Below are positions 33,589-41,885 of a DNA stretch of 57,343 bases, piece after piece (the stretch's first letter is position 1; every line of letters begins with the position of its first letter). Under the pieces are notes generated by a model that saw only the letters and a list, made by a program, of their open reading frames with translations, did not search any database and was not told the DNA's origin. Where the stretch lies: contig JAGQUX010000007.1 of the NCBI GenBank assembly GCA_020438215.1, positions 29,275 through 86,617 on the forward strand, read 5' to 3'. The DNA is from Armatimonadota bacterium. Its GTDB lineage: Bacteria; Armatimonadota; Fimbriimonadia; Fimbriimonadales; Fimbriimonadaceae. The position numbers and the translations under genes are program-made.

Positions 33589-33700
33589 CTCTCATAGTCC
33601 CCAATTTGAAAGGTGCACCAAGAAGTGCAGCTCAACTAATCAAAGTCGCTCTCTCCCTTGCACTCTTGGGCACCTTGTAGGAACTCATAAGAAAGATGAT

Positions 33701-34075
33701 TTAGGGACTAATGACGACATCTTCAAGGATGTTCGCAGCATACAGGGCATCTGCATGAGAGGAAAAAACTATTACATTGGGTGTCCCTGGCCATCCCAGT
33801 TTTCCGCTCTCAGTTGCATTGACTGGCCCCGTGAGTTCCAAAATCCAGGTTGGGCTTCCCGAAAGTAAGTCTGCTTTCAGGGCTTCAATCGAACTGCTGG
33901 AGTAATTTTCTGCATTGGCTTCCACGAAGGCAACGAAAGCTCCCCATGTTGCAGGCACAGAACTCACCTGTCGAAGGCTTGTATCTAATCGAATGGCCGT
34001 ATTGCTGTCATGCGACGCAAGCGCACTAGCCGCTGGGACATTGACCAAAGTCAGTGCAAAGAGGATGTTTCTCAC
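33701..34075 (-). CDS. Small exported protein of unknown function
   Basis: A 124-residue product with a signal peptide (MRNILFALTLVNVPAASALA, cleavage about residue 20) starting at GTG 34075. The mature ~104 residues have no Cys and an ALKADLLSGSPTWILELTG segment of alternating helix and strand. It shares direction with the AraC gene, 112 bases upstream of it, and is divergent to the STAND regulator with an 85-base shared promoter region. No family was recognised. It could be a secreted signal sensed by the neighbouring regulators, which is speculation. Confidence 0.6.
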   Translation of the reverse strand: MRNILFALTLVNVPAASALASHDSNTAIRLDTSLRQVSSVPATWGAFVAFVEANAENYSSSSIEALKADLLSGSPTWILELTGPVNATESGKLGWPGTPNVIVFSSHADALYAANILEDVVISP

Positions 34076-34160
34076 GTCGATCAGGATTGCGCAGGTGATT
34101 TTTCACTTAGGTTTCACTTCGAGCAGCTAAGCACTTCACATTGGAATCTGTCAAAATAGT

Positions 34161-37058
34161 GTGTTGAAAACTTTCCGGGAAGAACCCACTTGGAATCTTA
34201 GGCTCTTTTCAGGCTATAGGCTGTGTAGCCCAGGTGGAGACGATGTTCATTCACGAAGTAAGGATCTGGAGCTGCTTTTATCCTTGCTTGCTTTTTCACG
34301 TGATCACGTCCAATCTCGTGAGCAAATCGCTACCGCCATCTATGGTGAACCAGGATCAACAACAGAAAGACGCCTTGCAGTTCTTCTCTCAAGAACAAAA
34401 AAAAAGCTAGTGAAGCATGGAAATTGCTTCATTCGCTTTAATCCAGATCATGTGTGGCTCGATCTCAACCTAATCAAAGTTGATCTAGCCAGAATTTTTG
34501 ACTGTATCGATGACATTTGTGAAAATAGCGACGATTTTTGTCGTACAAACGAACTCATTGATGAGATTGGGGAACTGAGTGGGACGATAAATGCAAGCAA
34601 TGCTACAACTGGCGTTGCTCGCACAATCGAAGGCTTCCAAGAAAGATTGGCTCGACGTATTCGCGAAAAACTGACTCCGAGCCTTGGGCCCGGCTACTCT
34701 ACTTCACTATGTGCACTCTTAGACACGCTTAACATCCCCTGTGAGTTACCGTCAATAGTTTGTCACTTATTGGAAATTTATGGCGAGCTTGGCGAATCAA
34801 CGATGGCGCACCATGTGCTATGCGCCCATGAAGACTATCTAGAATCCGAGTTTGGTGAGGCAGTTTCAAAAAAGGTGCTAGAAACCTATGAGAGCACGAT
34901 CAAAAAGAGTGCTGCCGATGAGGTAATTGCATGTAAGGCCTACGAGCCGCAGAAAAAAAATTTCTCAATTGGCTTCAACACTGCAATCAGCAACATTACT
35001 GATCAGATAGTCACTGGTGGCAAGAACCAATCTATTTGCGTTTATGGCCCAAGTGGCTCTGGAAAGAGTCACTTCCTATCCGATTTGTATCATGGCCTCA
35101 AACCGTTGTGTACAGTTCTCTGCGTAGATTTAGCGACAGGATTGTCAGGGAAAACAGCGATGCTTGGAAGTATTTCGGACACGGACGTGCTTCTTGTCGA
35201 CAACTTTTGTGCTGATAACTTAGCCGACTTCAGAGCATTACTGCAGATTTCTCAACCCAAACATCTGATTTTCACCTCATACAAAAAGGATGAGTTGTTC
35301 AACGCTGTGAACACCCCAATTCCATTGCTTTCTATAGGAAACAGACTCAATGAGGGGCCCGCGGTCAAGCTTTTTGAGCATTACTTCGGCACCAATTTTG
35401 ATGATCTCCCAACTCTTAGCAAACGGAAAATAGTCGAAATCATTGACTATTGTAATCAAACTCCATCTTCTATCAAAGCCACCGCTATAAAGTGCCGTGA
35501 AGTTGGCTTAGACATCGCACTAAATTCGATCAAACTTCAGCCCGGCTCTTGGAATCATAACCAATCGGATCAACATTTTGAAGATTTGTTAGATCAAAAC
35601 CTAACAGCACAACAAGTCAAGGTTTGTCAATGTATCCTTCGAAGTTCCAATAAACTCATTCCGACGATGATTGATTCACTCCCAGAAATCCCCTCGGAGT
35701 CTGTCATCGAGTTAGTCCAACTTAGGGTTCTCAAGTCGACTGAGTCGGGAATTGTCTCTGTGAACCCTAGTTACCGAATGTACTTCGAAAACGACTTTAG
35801 ATTCCAAGTTGATCCCACTGTTTGGCAGATTCATTTTCGTGATCTAGCACATTGGGCTTCAAGACTTTCGATAAGCGCTAACAAAGATCCGCTGATTTAT
35901 GAGCACTTAGACGTATTCTGGAGCCCAATAGAATGGCTTTTGGACGATGATGATCGGTTGTTGGCGGTGAGGCTGTTTTCGGATATATCCACCTGGTTCG
36001 GATCAATGCCGGTGCCAGATCGCTTGACTAGCCGCTTTCAGTTGATTCTGCACAAAACTGAAATTAAATCTCACGCAGACTGGGGGCAACTTGCATTAGC
36101 CGTAGGAAGAGCTCTGTTTGCATCTGGAAAATACAATGAAATGGGTTCACTCTACGATTTCGTGCAATCTTCAGACCGATTCAAACATTTGCCAACTGAA
36201 GTCTTGTGCAGTCTAAGTGTTATCGGTTCAATTGCACACACTTGGCTCAATGAATTCGAAATCGCAGAAACAATTCTTCTTGGGATCAAGGACAAAGTTC
36301 AACGAAAAGATCTCTTACTTAGAATTTACTTTAATTTAGGATGTGTTGCCGAACGTGCCGATAACCTTGAAGAAGCACTGAAGTATTACGAATTGGCTTT
36401 CACGCACTACGACGAAAGTCACGATCCAAGATTAATGGCTTTCAATTCAATTGGGGCATTAAGAAATCGATATAAATTACATGGCCAAAGTGAAACCACT
36501 CTTAAAAGTTGCAAGAGCCTTCTTACTGACGCTAGACTACTCAAAGGAAACGAAATTCGATCCATGATCTTGGGTGATATTGGCATAATCCAGATTGAAG
36601 CCAATCAAAGCTTGGAGGCGATTGGCTACCTATCAATGAGTCTTCTTTACCTGTTCAGCGTCAGCACAACCGGTGAAGTAACTGGAAGATCCAGGCTCTA
36701 TATTATTGGGCTAATTGAGGCTCTCGATAGTGTCAAAGACACTGCGTATCGTGATTTGCTTTCTACGATCAAGGATTGCTTTGATTTGCTGTTGAGCTCC
36801 AAACAAGACGAAGCATATAAGGATCTGGAGTATCTCAGGAAACTCATTGCTGAAGTTTCGCTTCAGCTACTAAAAAGCTATCCAGAAAGCGAAATTGTTA
36901 GCTCAGAATCGTTTAAGTATCTTCAAAATGACTGCCCTTTACTCAATCACTCCTCGCTCCTGGACAGCCCATTAGAAGTATGTGTCGACATGTTCAAAGG
37001 ACATTGTCGAAAGTACGCAGATGTATCAGAATCAATAGCAAATGAGATTCGGTCTTAA
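34161..37058 (+). CDS. AfsR/SARP-like STAND ATPase regulator with TPR repeats
   Basis: This 965-residue protein starts at GTG 34161. Residues about 12-105 form an OmpR/SARP-type winged helix (AFSRDHVQSREQIATAIYGE then RRLAVLLSRTKKKL). Residues about 107-255 resemble the helical BTAD region. A STAND-type ATPase follows, with Walker A GPSGSGKS (296-303) and Walker B DVLLVDN (342-348). The C-terminal ~300 residues are helical repeats of the TPR kind (NLGCVAERADNLEEALKYYELAF). Such proteins switch transcription after ligand binding to the repeat region. Codon use is AT-richer than in flanking genes, consistent with transfer. Target genes are unknown. Confidence 0.82.
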   Translation: MLKTFREEPTWNLRLFSGYRLCSPGGDDVHSRSKDLELLLSLLAFSRDHVQSREQIATAIYGEPGSTTERRLAVLLSRTKKKLVKHGNCFIRFNPDHVWLDLNLIKVDLARIFDCIDDICENSDDFCRTNELIDEIGELSGTINASNATTGVARTIEGFQERLARRIREKLTPSLGPGYSTSLCALLDTLNIPCELPSIVCHLLEIYGELGESTMAHHVLCAHEDYLESEFGEAVSKKVLETYESTIKKSAADEVIACKAYEPQKKNFSIGFNTAISNITDQIVTGGKNQSICVYGPSGSGKSHFLSDLYHGLKPLCTVLCVDLATGLSGKTAMLGSISDTDVLLVDNFCADNLADFRALLQISQPKHLIFTSYKKDELFNAVNTPIPLLSIGNRLNEGPAVKLFEHYFGTNFDDLPTLSKRKIVEIIDYCNQTPSSIKATAIKCREVGLDIALNSIKLQPGSWNHNQSDQHFEDLLDQNLTAQQVKVCQCILRSSNKLIPTMIDSLPEIPSESVIELVQLRVLKSTESGIVSVNPSYRMYFENDFRFQVDPTVWQIHFRDLAHWASRLSISANKDPLIYEHLDVFWSPIEWLLDDDDRLLAVRLFSDISTWFGSMPVPDRLTSRFQLILHKTEIKSHADWGQLALAVGRALFASGKYNEMGSLYDFVQSSDRFKHLPTEVLCSLSVIGSIAHTWLNEFEIAETILLGIKDKVQRKDLLLRIYFNLGCVAERADNLEEALKYYELAFTHYDESHDPRLMAFNSIGALRNRYKLHGQSETTLKSCKSLLTDARLLKGNEIRSMILGDIGIIQIEANQSLEAIGYLSMSLLYLFSVSTTGEVTGRSRLYIIGLIEALDSVKDTAYRDLLSTIKDCFDLLLSSKQDEAYKDLEYLRKLIAEVSLQLLKSYPESEIVSSESFKYLQNDCPLLNHSSLLDSPLEVCVDMFKGHCRKYADVSESIANEIRS

Positions 37059-37116
37059 TTCAAGGTCAATCTAAACGCTAAATCAGTAGTTAGTTCATAC
37101 AGCACACAAATAATGA

Positions 37117-37491
37117 TTAGCTGTGGGGTTCAGACTTGTCGATACCCAGTTGCCCCATCTTCTCGATCGCCAAAGCCAGGTCATTAAGTATGTCTGCTAC
37201 AAGGTCATTTGGATCTGGAAGATTCTCGCTGTCTCCCAGGCTTGCGTCCTTGAGCCATGTGATGTCGAGGTATGCCTTATCTCGCTCAATAACTTCGTCA
37301 TATGTGAACTCCCTCCTTCGCCCTTCAGGATTGCCCTCAGACCAAAGCGGCTTGCGGTCAGGTCGATTCTTGGGGTTGTAACACTCGACAAACTCATCTA
37401 AATCTTCTCTTTTCAGTTGCCTGGTGTTGAGAGTGAACTCCTTGTTTGTCCTAAGGTCGTAAATCCAAATCGAGTTCGTCCAGGGCTTCAT
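37117..37491 (-). pseudogene. hsdM: Remnant of HsdM (type I restriction-modification methyltransferase), C-terminal part
   Basis: The ~124-residue frame from ATG 37491 (MKPWTNSIWIYDLRTNKEF...) matches the conserved C-terminal segment of N-6 DNA methylases of type I systems: IWIYDLRTN, EDLDEFVECYNP, RDKAYLDITWLKD, LPDPNDLVADI. The catalytic NPPF domain is absent and no hsdS or hsdR follows. It is therefore a 3' fragment. Its upstream end merges into the truncated recombinase reading frame, so a deletion joined the two genes. It shows that the element once carried a restriction-modification system. Confidence 0.75.
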
Positions 37492-37972
37492 CCCTAAGCG
37501 GTTGTCTCGACTTTCTCGCCGCAACAATCAGTGCCGTAATCTGTTCTTCTGTGAGAGGCTGGATTTGGTCTGCACGATGAACGGGTGAGCGAAGCTTTTC
37601 CATTGGTGAAGCATCTATGTGTCCTTCTTCTTCAAGGAAACGAAAGAACGTGCGCAGAATGCCAAATATGTCTTTGACTGTGCGGCTACTCACTGGGGAA
37701 TTGAGCGAGGGGTTACCCCATCGACCATTTGGTGAATTATGGCTTGCACCGACATACACAAAGAACCGCCTCATCACTTGAGGATCTATGTCAGTGATTC
37801 CTTCTTGTTCAATCCACCAAAGGAATTTGCCGGTGAAGTGTTGTCGCAATTCTATCGTGCGAGGACTCAGCTGACGATATTCGCAGTCAATGATCCACGC
37901 ATCCAAGAGTTCTGGAAGGTTTTGTGTCGAAAATGTAGGGTCAGTTTTTTCTGAACGAAGTGCTGTTGACAA
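37451..37972 (-). pseudogene. Truncated tyrosine recombinase (integrase), N-terminal part only
   Basis: The first ~165 residues are a typical SAM-like core-binding domain of phage/XerD-type integrases: LLDAWIIDCEYRQLSPRTIELRQHFTGKFL, then VSSRTVKDIFGILRTFFRFLEEEG and LTEEQITALIVAARK, where the catalytic domain should begin. After RDEAL the frame runs into the hsdM remnant and stops at 37451. The catalytic R-K-HxxR-H-Y residues are absent, so it is inactive. TTG 37972 is the start; its first codons lie on the 15-bp attachment core (37953-37967). Confidence 0.78.
37953..37967. repeat. Inner right core repeat (15 bp)
   Basis: Identical to 32652-32666 and sharing its 12-bp core with both outer tRNA repeats. 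It overlaps the first codons of the integrase remnant. Confidence 0.55.
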
Positions 37973-38046
37973 AGGATTTGCTCATCTGTAATTCAGTCTT
38001 GGAGAGCCAAAACCAGAAGAGATGTGTAGAATTTGAACCCAAAATC

Positions 38047-38135
38047 TCTCCCCCAGAAAACAGATGGTGCTCGGTACTGGATTTGAACCAGTGACCCCTT
38101 CGGTGTGAACGAAGTGCTCTACCGCTGAGCTAACC
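38047..38135. repeat. Right 89-bp direct repeat (attachment-site copy)
   Basis: Matches 32517-32605 with four differences. It spans the tRNA-Val gene from 18 bases past the 3' end to near its 5' acceptor, so it is the reconstituted attachment site. Confidence 0.85.
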
Positions 38136-38139
38136 GAGC
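38065..38139 (-). tRNA. tRNA-Val(CAC)
   Basis: The minus strand folds into a normal cloverleaf: acceptor GCTCGGT/ACCGAGC, D stem GCTC/GAGC, anticodon stem CTTCG/CGAAG with loop TTCACAC (anticodon CAC), T stem ACTGG/CCAGT with TTCAAAT loop, discriminator A and encoded CCA. It reads GTG codons. It lies 51 bases after the stop of the S41 protease gene on the same strand. The tRNA 3' end is the integration site of the adjacent element. Confidence 0.95.
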
Positions 38140-38190
38140 ACGCAGTGGGGAGATTCTACCTCCCCGCCACGCGCACCATAGCCTACGGAA

Positions 38191-39276
38191 CTACCCTTGA
38201 GCCAGTGTCTTCAATCGCGCTTCCAAAGCAGACTTGTAGTTATCATCTTTTTCCTTCGCAATCAGCTCTTTCAAGATCAAAACCTGTGCTTGTTCCAGAG
38301 ATTTCGCCGGATCGCACTTGATATCGGGAATCACGCCGGAGCCCTCCCAGTTTGTCTTTGTAATCGGGTTGATTGCCCGGCCAACCGGAATAAAGCACGA
38401 GAAGTGGTCATGCAGTCGCACGCTGCCACCCGGGTTCGCACCACCCCAAGTCGGCTCGCCAATGATTGTTGCCCGCTTGAGCTGTTGCAAATTATAAGAG
38501 CACTCTTCTGCACCACTTCCTGTGCGCTTGCTCACTAAGACATAGACTGGCTTGTCCAAAAACCGCGGAGCATCCACTTTTTCCAGTGTCCAAAACTCAT
38601 GAGTTTCGTCCGTGGGACGGAAATAGATAGAGTTCAAATGCACGGGTTTCTCGTCAAAGAAATAGCTGCAAACCACCTGCACTCCGGATGGATCGCCGCC
38701 GCCGTTCTGCCGGAGATCAATAATCATCGCATCGGTATTGGCAAGGAAGTTCATCGCCGCTGCCATTGGGCGGGAAATGTCTTCAGGGCTCTGGAATGAA
38801 TCAAAGGCGAAGTAGCCAATATTTCCTTCCAGCCGCTCAACTTTGCGAAAAGTTGCGTTTTGCCGTCGAACCCAATTCGTCACCTGGTCGATTTCTGCTT
38901 GTGAAGGCTCTCCCGCCTCACGGCGCTCAGGCAAAACATTCGGCGAATAGCGGAATCGAAGGTGTGCATCCGTGACATTGACTTTCAAAACCTCATTCAC
39001 CTTGGTAGCAAATACAATCGGCTCGTTGAGAGATTTGAACTCATCTGACTTCATCCATTTGGTGAGTTCTGACTCAATTTTCTTGGCAATGTCTGGCATG
39101 ACATACCGAGCGTTCATCTGCTTGATCAACTCTCGGATAATCTGCTCTCTCTCGGAAGCAGAGAACTCCCTCTCCTGCTGAGCAACAGCAATCACCGGGA
39201 GCGCGGGCGGAACGTGTGGCACCTTGGATTGGTTGCCCAAAATCGTCAAACTGGCAACAACGAGACTCGTAATCAT
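38191..39276 (-). CDS. S41 family peptidase (C-terminal processing/IRBP type)
   Basis: The 361-residue protein has a hydrophobic N-terminus that may be an export signal (MITSLVVASLTILGN). An N-terminal helical IRBP-like region (about 40-110) precedes the catalytic core. DLRQNGGGDPSGV (187-199) forms the strand-turn typical of S41 and TGSGAEECSY (252-261) contains the nucleophile Ser254. GEPTWGGANPGG follows. No PDZ domain is obvious between the N-region and the core. Such enzymes trim C-termini of envelope proteins or peptides. It is 13 bases downstream of the TetR gene, so the pair is an operon. Confidence 0.9.
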   Translation of the reverse strand: MITSLVVASLTILGNQSKVPHVPPALPVIAVAQQEREFSASEREQIIRELIKQMNARYVMPDIAKKIESELTKWMKSDEFKSLNEPIVFATKVNEVLKVNVTDAHLRFRYSPNVLPERREAGEPSQAEIDQVTNWVRRQNATFRKVERLEGNIGYFAFDSFQSPEDISRPMAAAMNFLANTDAMIIDLRQNGGGDPSGVQVVCSYFFDEKPVHLNSIYFRPTDETHEFWTLEKVDAPRFLDKPVYVLVSKRTGSGAEECSYNLQQLKRATIIGEPTWGGANPGGSVRLHDHFSCFIPVGRAINPITKTNWEGSGVIPDIKCDPAKSLEQAQVLILKELIAKEKDDNYKSALEARLKTLAQG

Positions 39277-39289
39277 TTGCTTTTCCTGT

Positions 39290-39886
39290 TTATGTGTTTC
39301 GCAATGCGGACATCAAAAGATCAACCATTTGGTCAAGCTTCCTTGTGAGCTCGAACTCTTCACCCAGTTCATCAGGGCTGAGAGAGTACGGAATAAACGC
39401 GTTGGTGGCATACAGCATCGATTCCGCAGATTCATCCGTACCTGGTCGGAATTCTCCAGACTCGACGCCATCCCGAATTAGGCTTTCCAAAAGCTCCCGT
39501 TCCCGCGTAAACATGATGCGTCTCCGCTCCATATACGCAGGACGAACCACTTCAAAAAGCTCATCCAGACTGCTTGCGTAGGCACGCACTCGGCTCAATC
39601 GACCCAAGACACGATGCCGAAGCAATTCCCGCAAACGATCAGCATGGGAGCCAGACCGCTTCGAAATCGCCACCATTTCGTCGAACACTTCATCAACAAC
39701 TCGCCCAATTGATGAAAGACCAAGATCTTCCTTACTCTTGAAAAAGTTGTAGATCGTTCGCCGACTCACGCCCGCTTCCCGCGCGACATCATCCATGTTC
39801 ATCTTGCGAAATCCATAACGCGCCATTAGAGTGTCACAGGCATCAAGAATCTCGGATTCAGTCGAATTTACGGTTACTGCGCTCAC
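39290..39886 (-). CDS. TetR-family transcriptional regulator
   Basis: The 198-residue protein has the N-terminal TetR helix-turn-helix (about residues 10-60): ILDACDTLMARYGFRKMNMDDVAREAGVSRRTIYNFFKSKEDL, followed by an all-helical ligand-binding region. It precedes the S41 peptidase by 13 bases on the same strand. The upstream region holds the short repeat TGCAAATGTGCA (39923-39934), a candidate operator. Confidence 0.94.
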   Translation of the reverse strand: MSAVTVNSTESEILDACDTLMARYGFRKMNMDDVAREAGVSRRTIYNFFKSKEDLGLSSIGRVVDEVFDEMVAISKRSGSHADRLRELLRHRVLGRLSRVRAYASSLDELFEVVRPAYMERRRIMFTRERELLESLIRDGVESGEFRPGTDESAESMLYATNAFIPYSLSPDELGEEFELTRKLDQMVDLLMSALRNT

Positions 39887-39945
39887 GATATCACCATCAT
39901 TTTACACAAAAAACAAAAAATGTGCAAATGTGCAGGGCAAAGAAT

Positions 39946-39977
39946 AGGCCCCGTACTTGTGGGAATGTACGGGGCCT
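39946..39977 (-). terminator. Hairpin terminator after glpX
   Basis: AGGCCCCGTAC (39946-39956) and GTACGGGGCCT (39967-39977) are a perfect 11-bp inverted repeat with a 10-base loop, four bases after the glpX stop. On the minus strand ATTCTTT follows, a modest U-tract. Confidence 0.75.
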
Positions 39978-39981
39978 GTCG

Positions 39982-40974
39982 TTAGTTCGATAATTTCCGT
40001 CGTTCTGCCGGAGAAGTTGGCGAAAGCCGGAAAGTCGTCTCAATGCGACGAATCAATCCGGATTCGGATCGCATGACGATCGATTCCGTATAGGCGCATC
40101 CGTGCCGGAATCGGACGCCTTTCAGCAAGTCACCCGAAGTAATTCCAGTCGCGGCGAAAATAACGTTCCCACGTGCCAAGTCAGAAGTCGTAAACACGCG
40201 ATCAAGATCACCATCGACCATCTTTTCTGCTCGTTCGCGCTGGCCGTCAATTGTGAATTTGAGGCGAGCTTGCATTTCCCCGCCGGTACACAGCACGGCA
40301 GCAGCGGTAATGACGCCTTCAGGCGCACCACCAATCCCCATCAGCCCATCAACACCGGAGTCCGGATCTAGGGCCGCAATCGCTACGGAAAGGTCGCCAT
40401 CCGGAACCAAATGGACGCGGCATCCTGCTTCGCGGAGTTCACGAATCAAATCTTCATGGCGAGGGCGATCCAGAACCCCGATGATGCATTCATCTACATC
40501 TTTACCGAGTGCCTTCGCCATCAACCGCACATTGATCCGAGGCGGAACAGTGATATCAACCACGCCCGCGCACTCCGGCCCAACAACCAGCTTTTCCATG
40601 TAGCAGTCGGGAGCGTGCATCAGATAGCCTTCTCCCTCCACACACGCAGCAAGGACGGAAATCGCATTCGGAGTCCCGTTCGCACAAAGGTTCGTGCCTT
40701 CGAGCGGGTCAACCGCGATTTGAACTTCCGGACCATCGCCCAAGCCCATTGTTTCGCCGATATAAAGCATCGGCGCTTCATCACGCTCGCCTTCACCAAT
40801 CACGATGGTGGCGTTCATGTGCATAGCACCCAGTTCAGCTCGCATCGCTTCGCAAGCGGCTTGGTCGGCAGCATCACGTTGTCCCTTCCCGACCCATCGG
40901 GAAGAAGCCAGTGCCGCTGCTTCAGTAACTCTCAAGAAGTCCAAATGCTTTTGTTGATCCACGTTGATCCTCAT
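39982..40974 (-). CDS. glpX: Class II fructose-1,6-bisphosphatase (GlpX)
   Basis: The 330-residue protein shows the class II signature blocks: VGKGQRDAADQAA (28-40), VIGEGERDEAPML (58-70), DPLEGTNL (89-96) and the late GIGGAPEGV motif. GlpX removes the 1-phosphate from fructose-1,6-bisphosphate in gluconeogenesis and, in many lineages, also acts on sedoheptulose-1,7-bisphosphate. Length is normal for the family. The gene is alone on this strand with its own terminator. Confidence 0.96.
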   Translation of the reverse strand: MRINVDQQKHLDFLRVTEAAALASSRWVGKGQRDAADQAACEAMRAELGAMHMNATIVIGEGERDEAPMLYIGETMGLGDGPEVQIAVDPLEGTNLCANGTPNAISVLAACVEGEGYLMHAPDCYMEKLVVGPECAGVVDITVPPRINVRLMAKALGKDVDECIIGVLDRPRHEDLIRELREAGCRVHLVPDGDLSVAIAALDPDSGVDGLMGIGGAPEGVITAAAVLCTGGEMQARLKFTIDGQRERAEKMVDGDLDRVFTTSDLARGNVIFAATGITSGDLLKGVRFRHGCAYTESIVMRSESGLIRRIETTFRLSPTSPAERRKLSN

Positions 40975-41103
40975 AACTCAATTGTTAGGCCAAAGCCGGA
41001 TTTGAACTCAAAATGCCCACGAAAAGCGGGTGAAACCACAAGTTCAGAACCCTGTTCTTTAACTTTGAACCTACCGATAATCTTACTAGGTTAGGAACAC
41101 TTG

Positions 41104-41871
41104 ATGTCGGGGCCGAGAAAACCTATGCGGGAGATACTGCCCGTTCTGCTTGCCGGAACGGTGGTTTTGGGCTGTTCAGCCGCCCTCTTTGTCAGCCATC
41201 TTCAATCACAGTCTGAGCTCAAAGTCGATCCAAGCGAATGGAACCCGGCAACGATCATTTTCAATGTCTCGTTTGCGTGTTTAGCTCTGACAAGCATCAC
41301 GCTTCTCACAGTTCTCAAGCTCCGGAGCACACTCCATCGTGAAGAAGTTGCCCGCTTGAGCAACGAGCTCGCGGAAACAGAATCCCAGCGTGAGCAACTC
41401 AAAAACCGCGTCAACGAACTGAACGGCGAAATCACTTCCCTTCGCTACGATTTTCACTCGATGTCTGCAATCCAAAGTGCAACCCTTGAGAGATTCACCA
41501 CAACATTCCGGAAACTCCCTACCCCTTGCTTCACGCTCAATGAGCTAGGTCGAGTGATGGAATGGAATGATGCCGCAATCGAGCTTTTTGGCCTCCAACC
41601 CCACGAAGTTGTGGACAAAGAACTCATTACGTTATTTGGGCGGGAGTTCGTCGCAACTCCGGCACAAGATTCGGTCTATTCCGTCTTCCTCAACTACCCA
41701 TCAGATCCAGTGGAGTTCAGAGGATCTACTCAGCAGGGAACGCTGGTTACCGGAATGTGGCAATGCAGCCCTGTCCTGAACAATGAAGGTCGTGTTGTTG
41801 GCGCTGTAACAACCCTTTACGATACAAAGAAGATTCAGAAAGATGTGCTCAGTAATGAGCCGGCCGCATAA
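41104..41871 (+). CDS. Membrane PAS-domain protein
   Basis: ATG 41104 (AGGA seven bases upstream) is preferred over TTG 41101. The 255-residue protein has two membrane segments (about 11-30 and 50-70), a coiled coil (about 75-115), and a PAS domain (about 135-245). PAS features are KLPTPCFTLNELGRVMEWNDAAIELFG at its start and the late GRVVGAVTTLYDTK. No histidine kinase, GGDEF or HTH follows, so it must signal to another protein. It ends 15 bases from the convergent MinD-like gene. The neighbourhood (MinD-like ATPase with a GspE-N partner) suggests a place in the same polar or c-di-GMP network. Confidence 0.8.
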   Translation: MSGPRKPMREILPVLLAGTVVLGCSAALFVSHLQSQSELKVDPSEWNPATIIFNVSFACLALTSITLLTVLKLRSTLHREEVARLSNELAETESQREQLKNRVNELNGEITSLRYDFHSMSAIQSATLERFTTTFRKLPTPCFTLNELGRVMEWNDAAIELFGLQPHEVVDKELITLFGREFVATPAQDSVYSVFLNYPSDPVEFRGSTQQGTLVTGMWQCSPVLNNEGRVVGAVTTLYDTKKIQKDVLSNEPAA

Positions 41872-41885
41872 CAATCAGCTAGAAA

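Larger units (their letters stand above)
32517..38135. mobile_element. 5.5-kb integrated element at tRNA-Val
   Basis: The element is bounded by near-identical 89-bp direct repeats (32517-32605 and 38047-38135; start-to-start 5,530 bases). The right one is within an intact tRNA-Val; the left carries the tRNA 3' portion but a different 5' acceptor strand, as expected after site-specific integration into a tRNA gene. A tyrosine-recombinase remnant lies next to the intact tRNA in the usual position. The cargo is an AraC regulator, a small exported protein, a 965-residue STAND regulator and a hsdM remnant. Its AT-richer look suggests foreign origin. The broken integrase means it can no longer move by itself. 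Confidence 0.8.

Noticed and set aside
39923-39934. TGCAAATGTGCA as a TetR operator
   Set aside because: Such a short repeat occurs easily by chance in AT-rich sequence. It is mentioned only as a candidate in the TetR entry.
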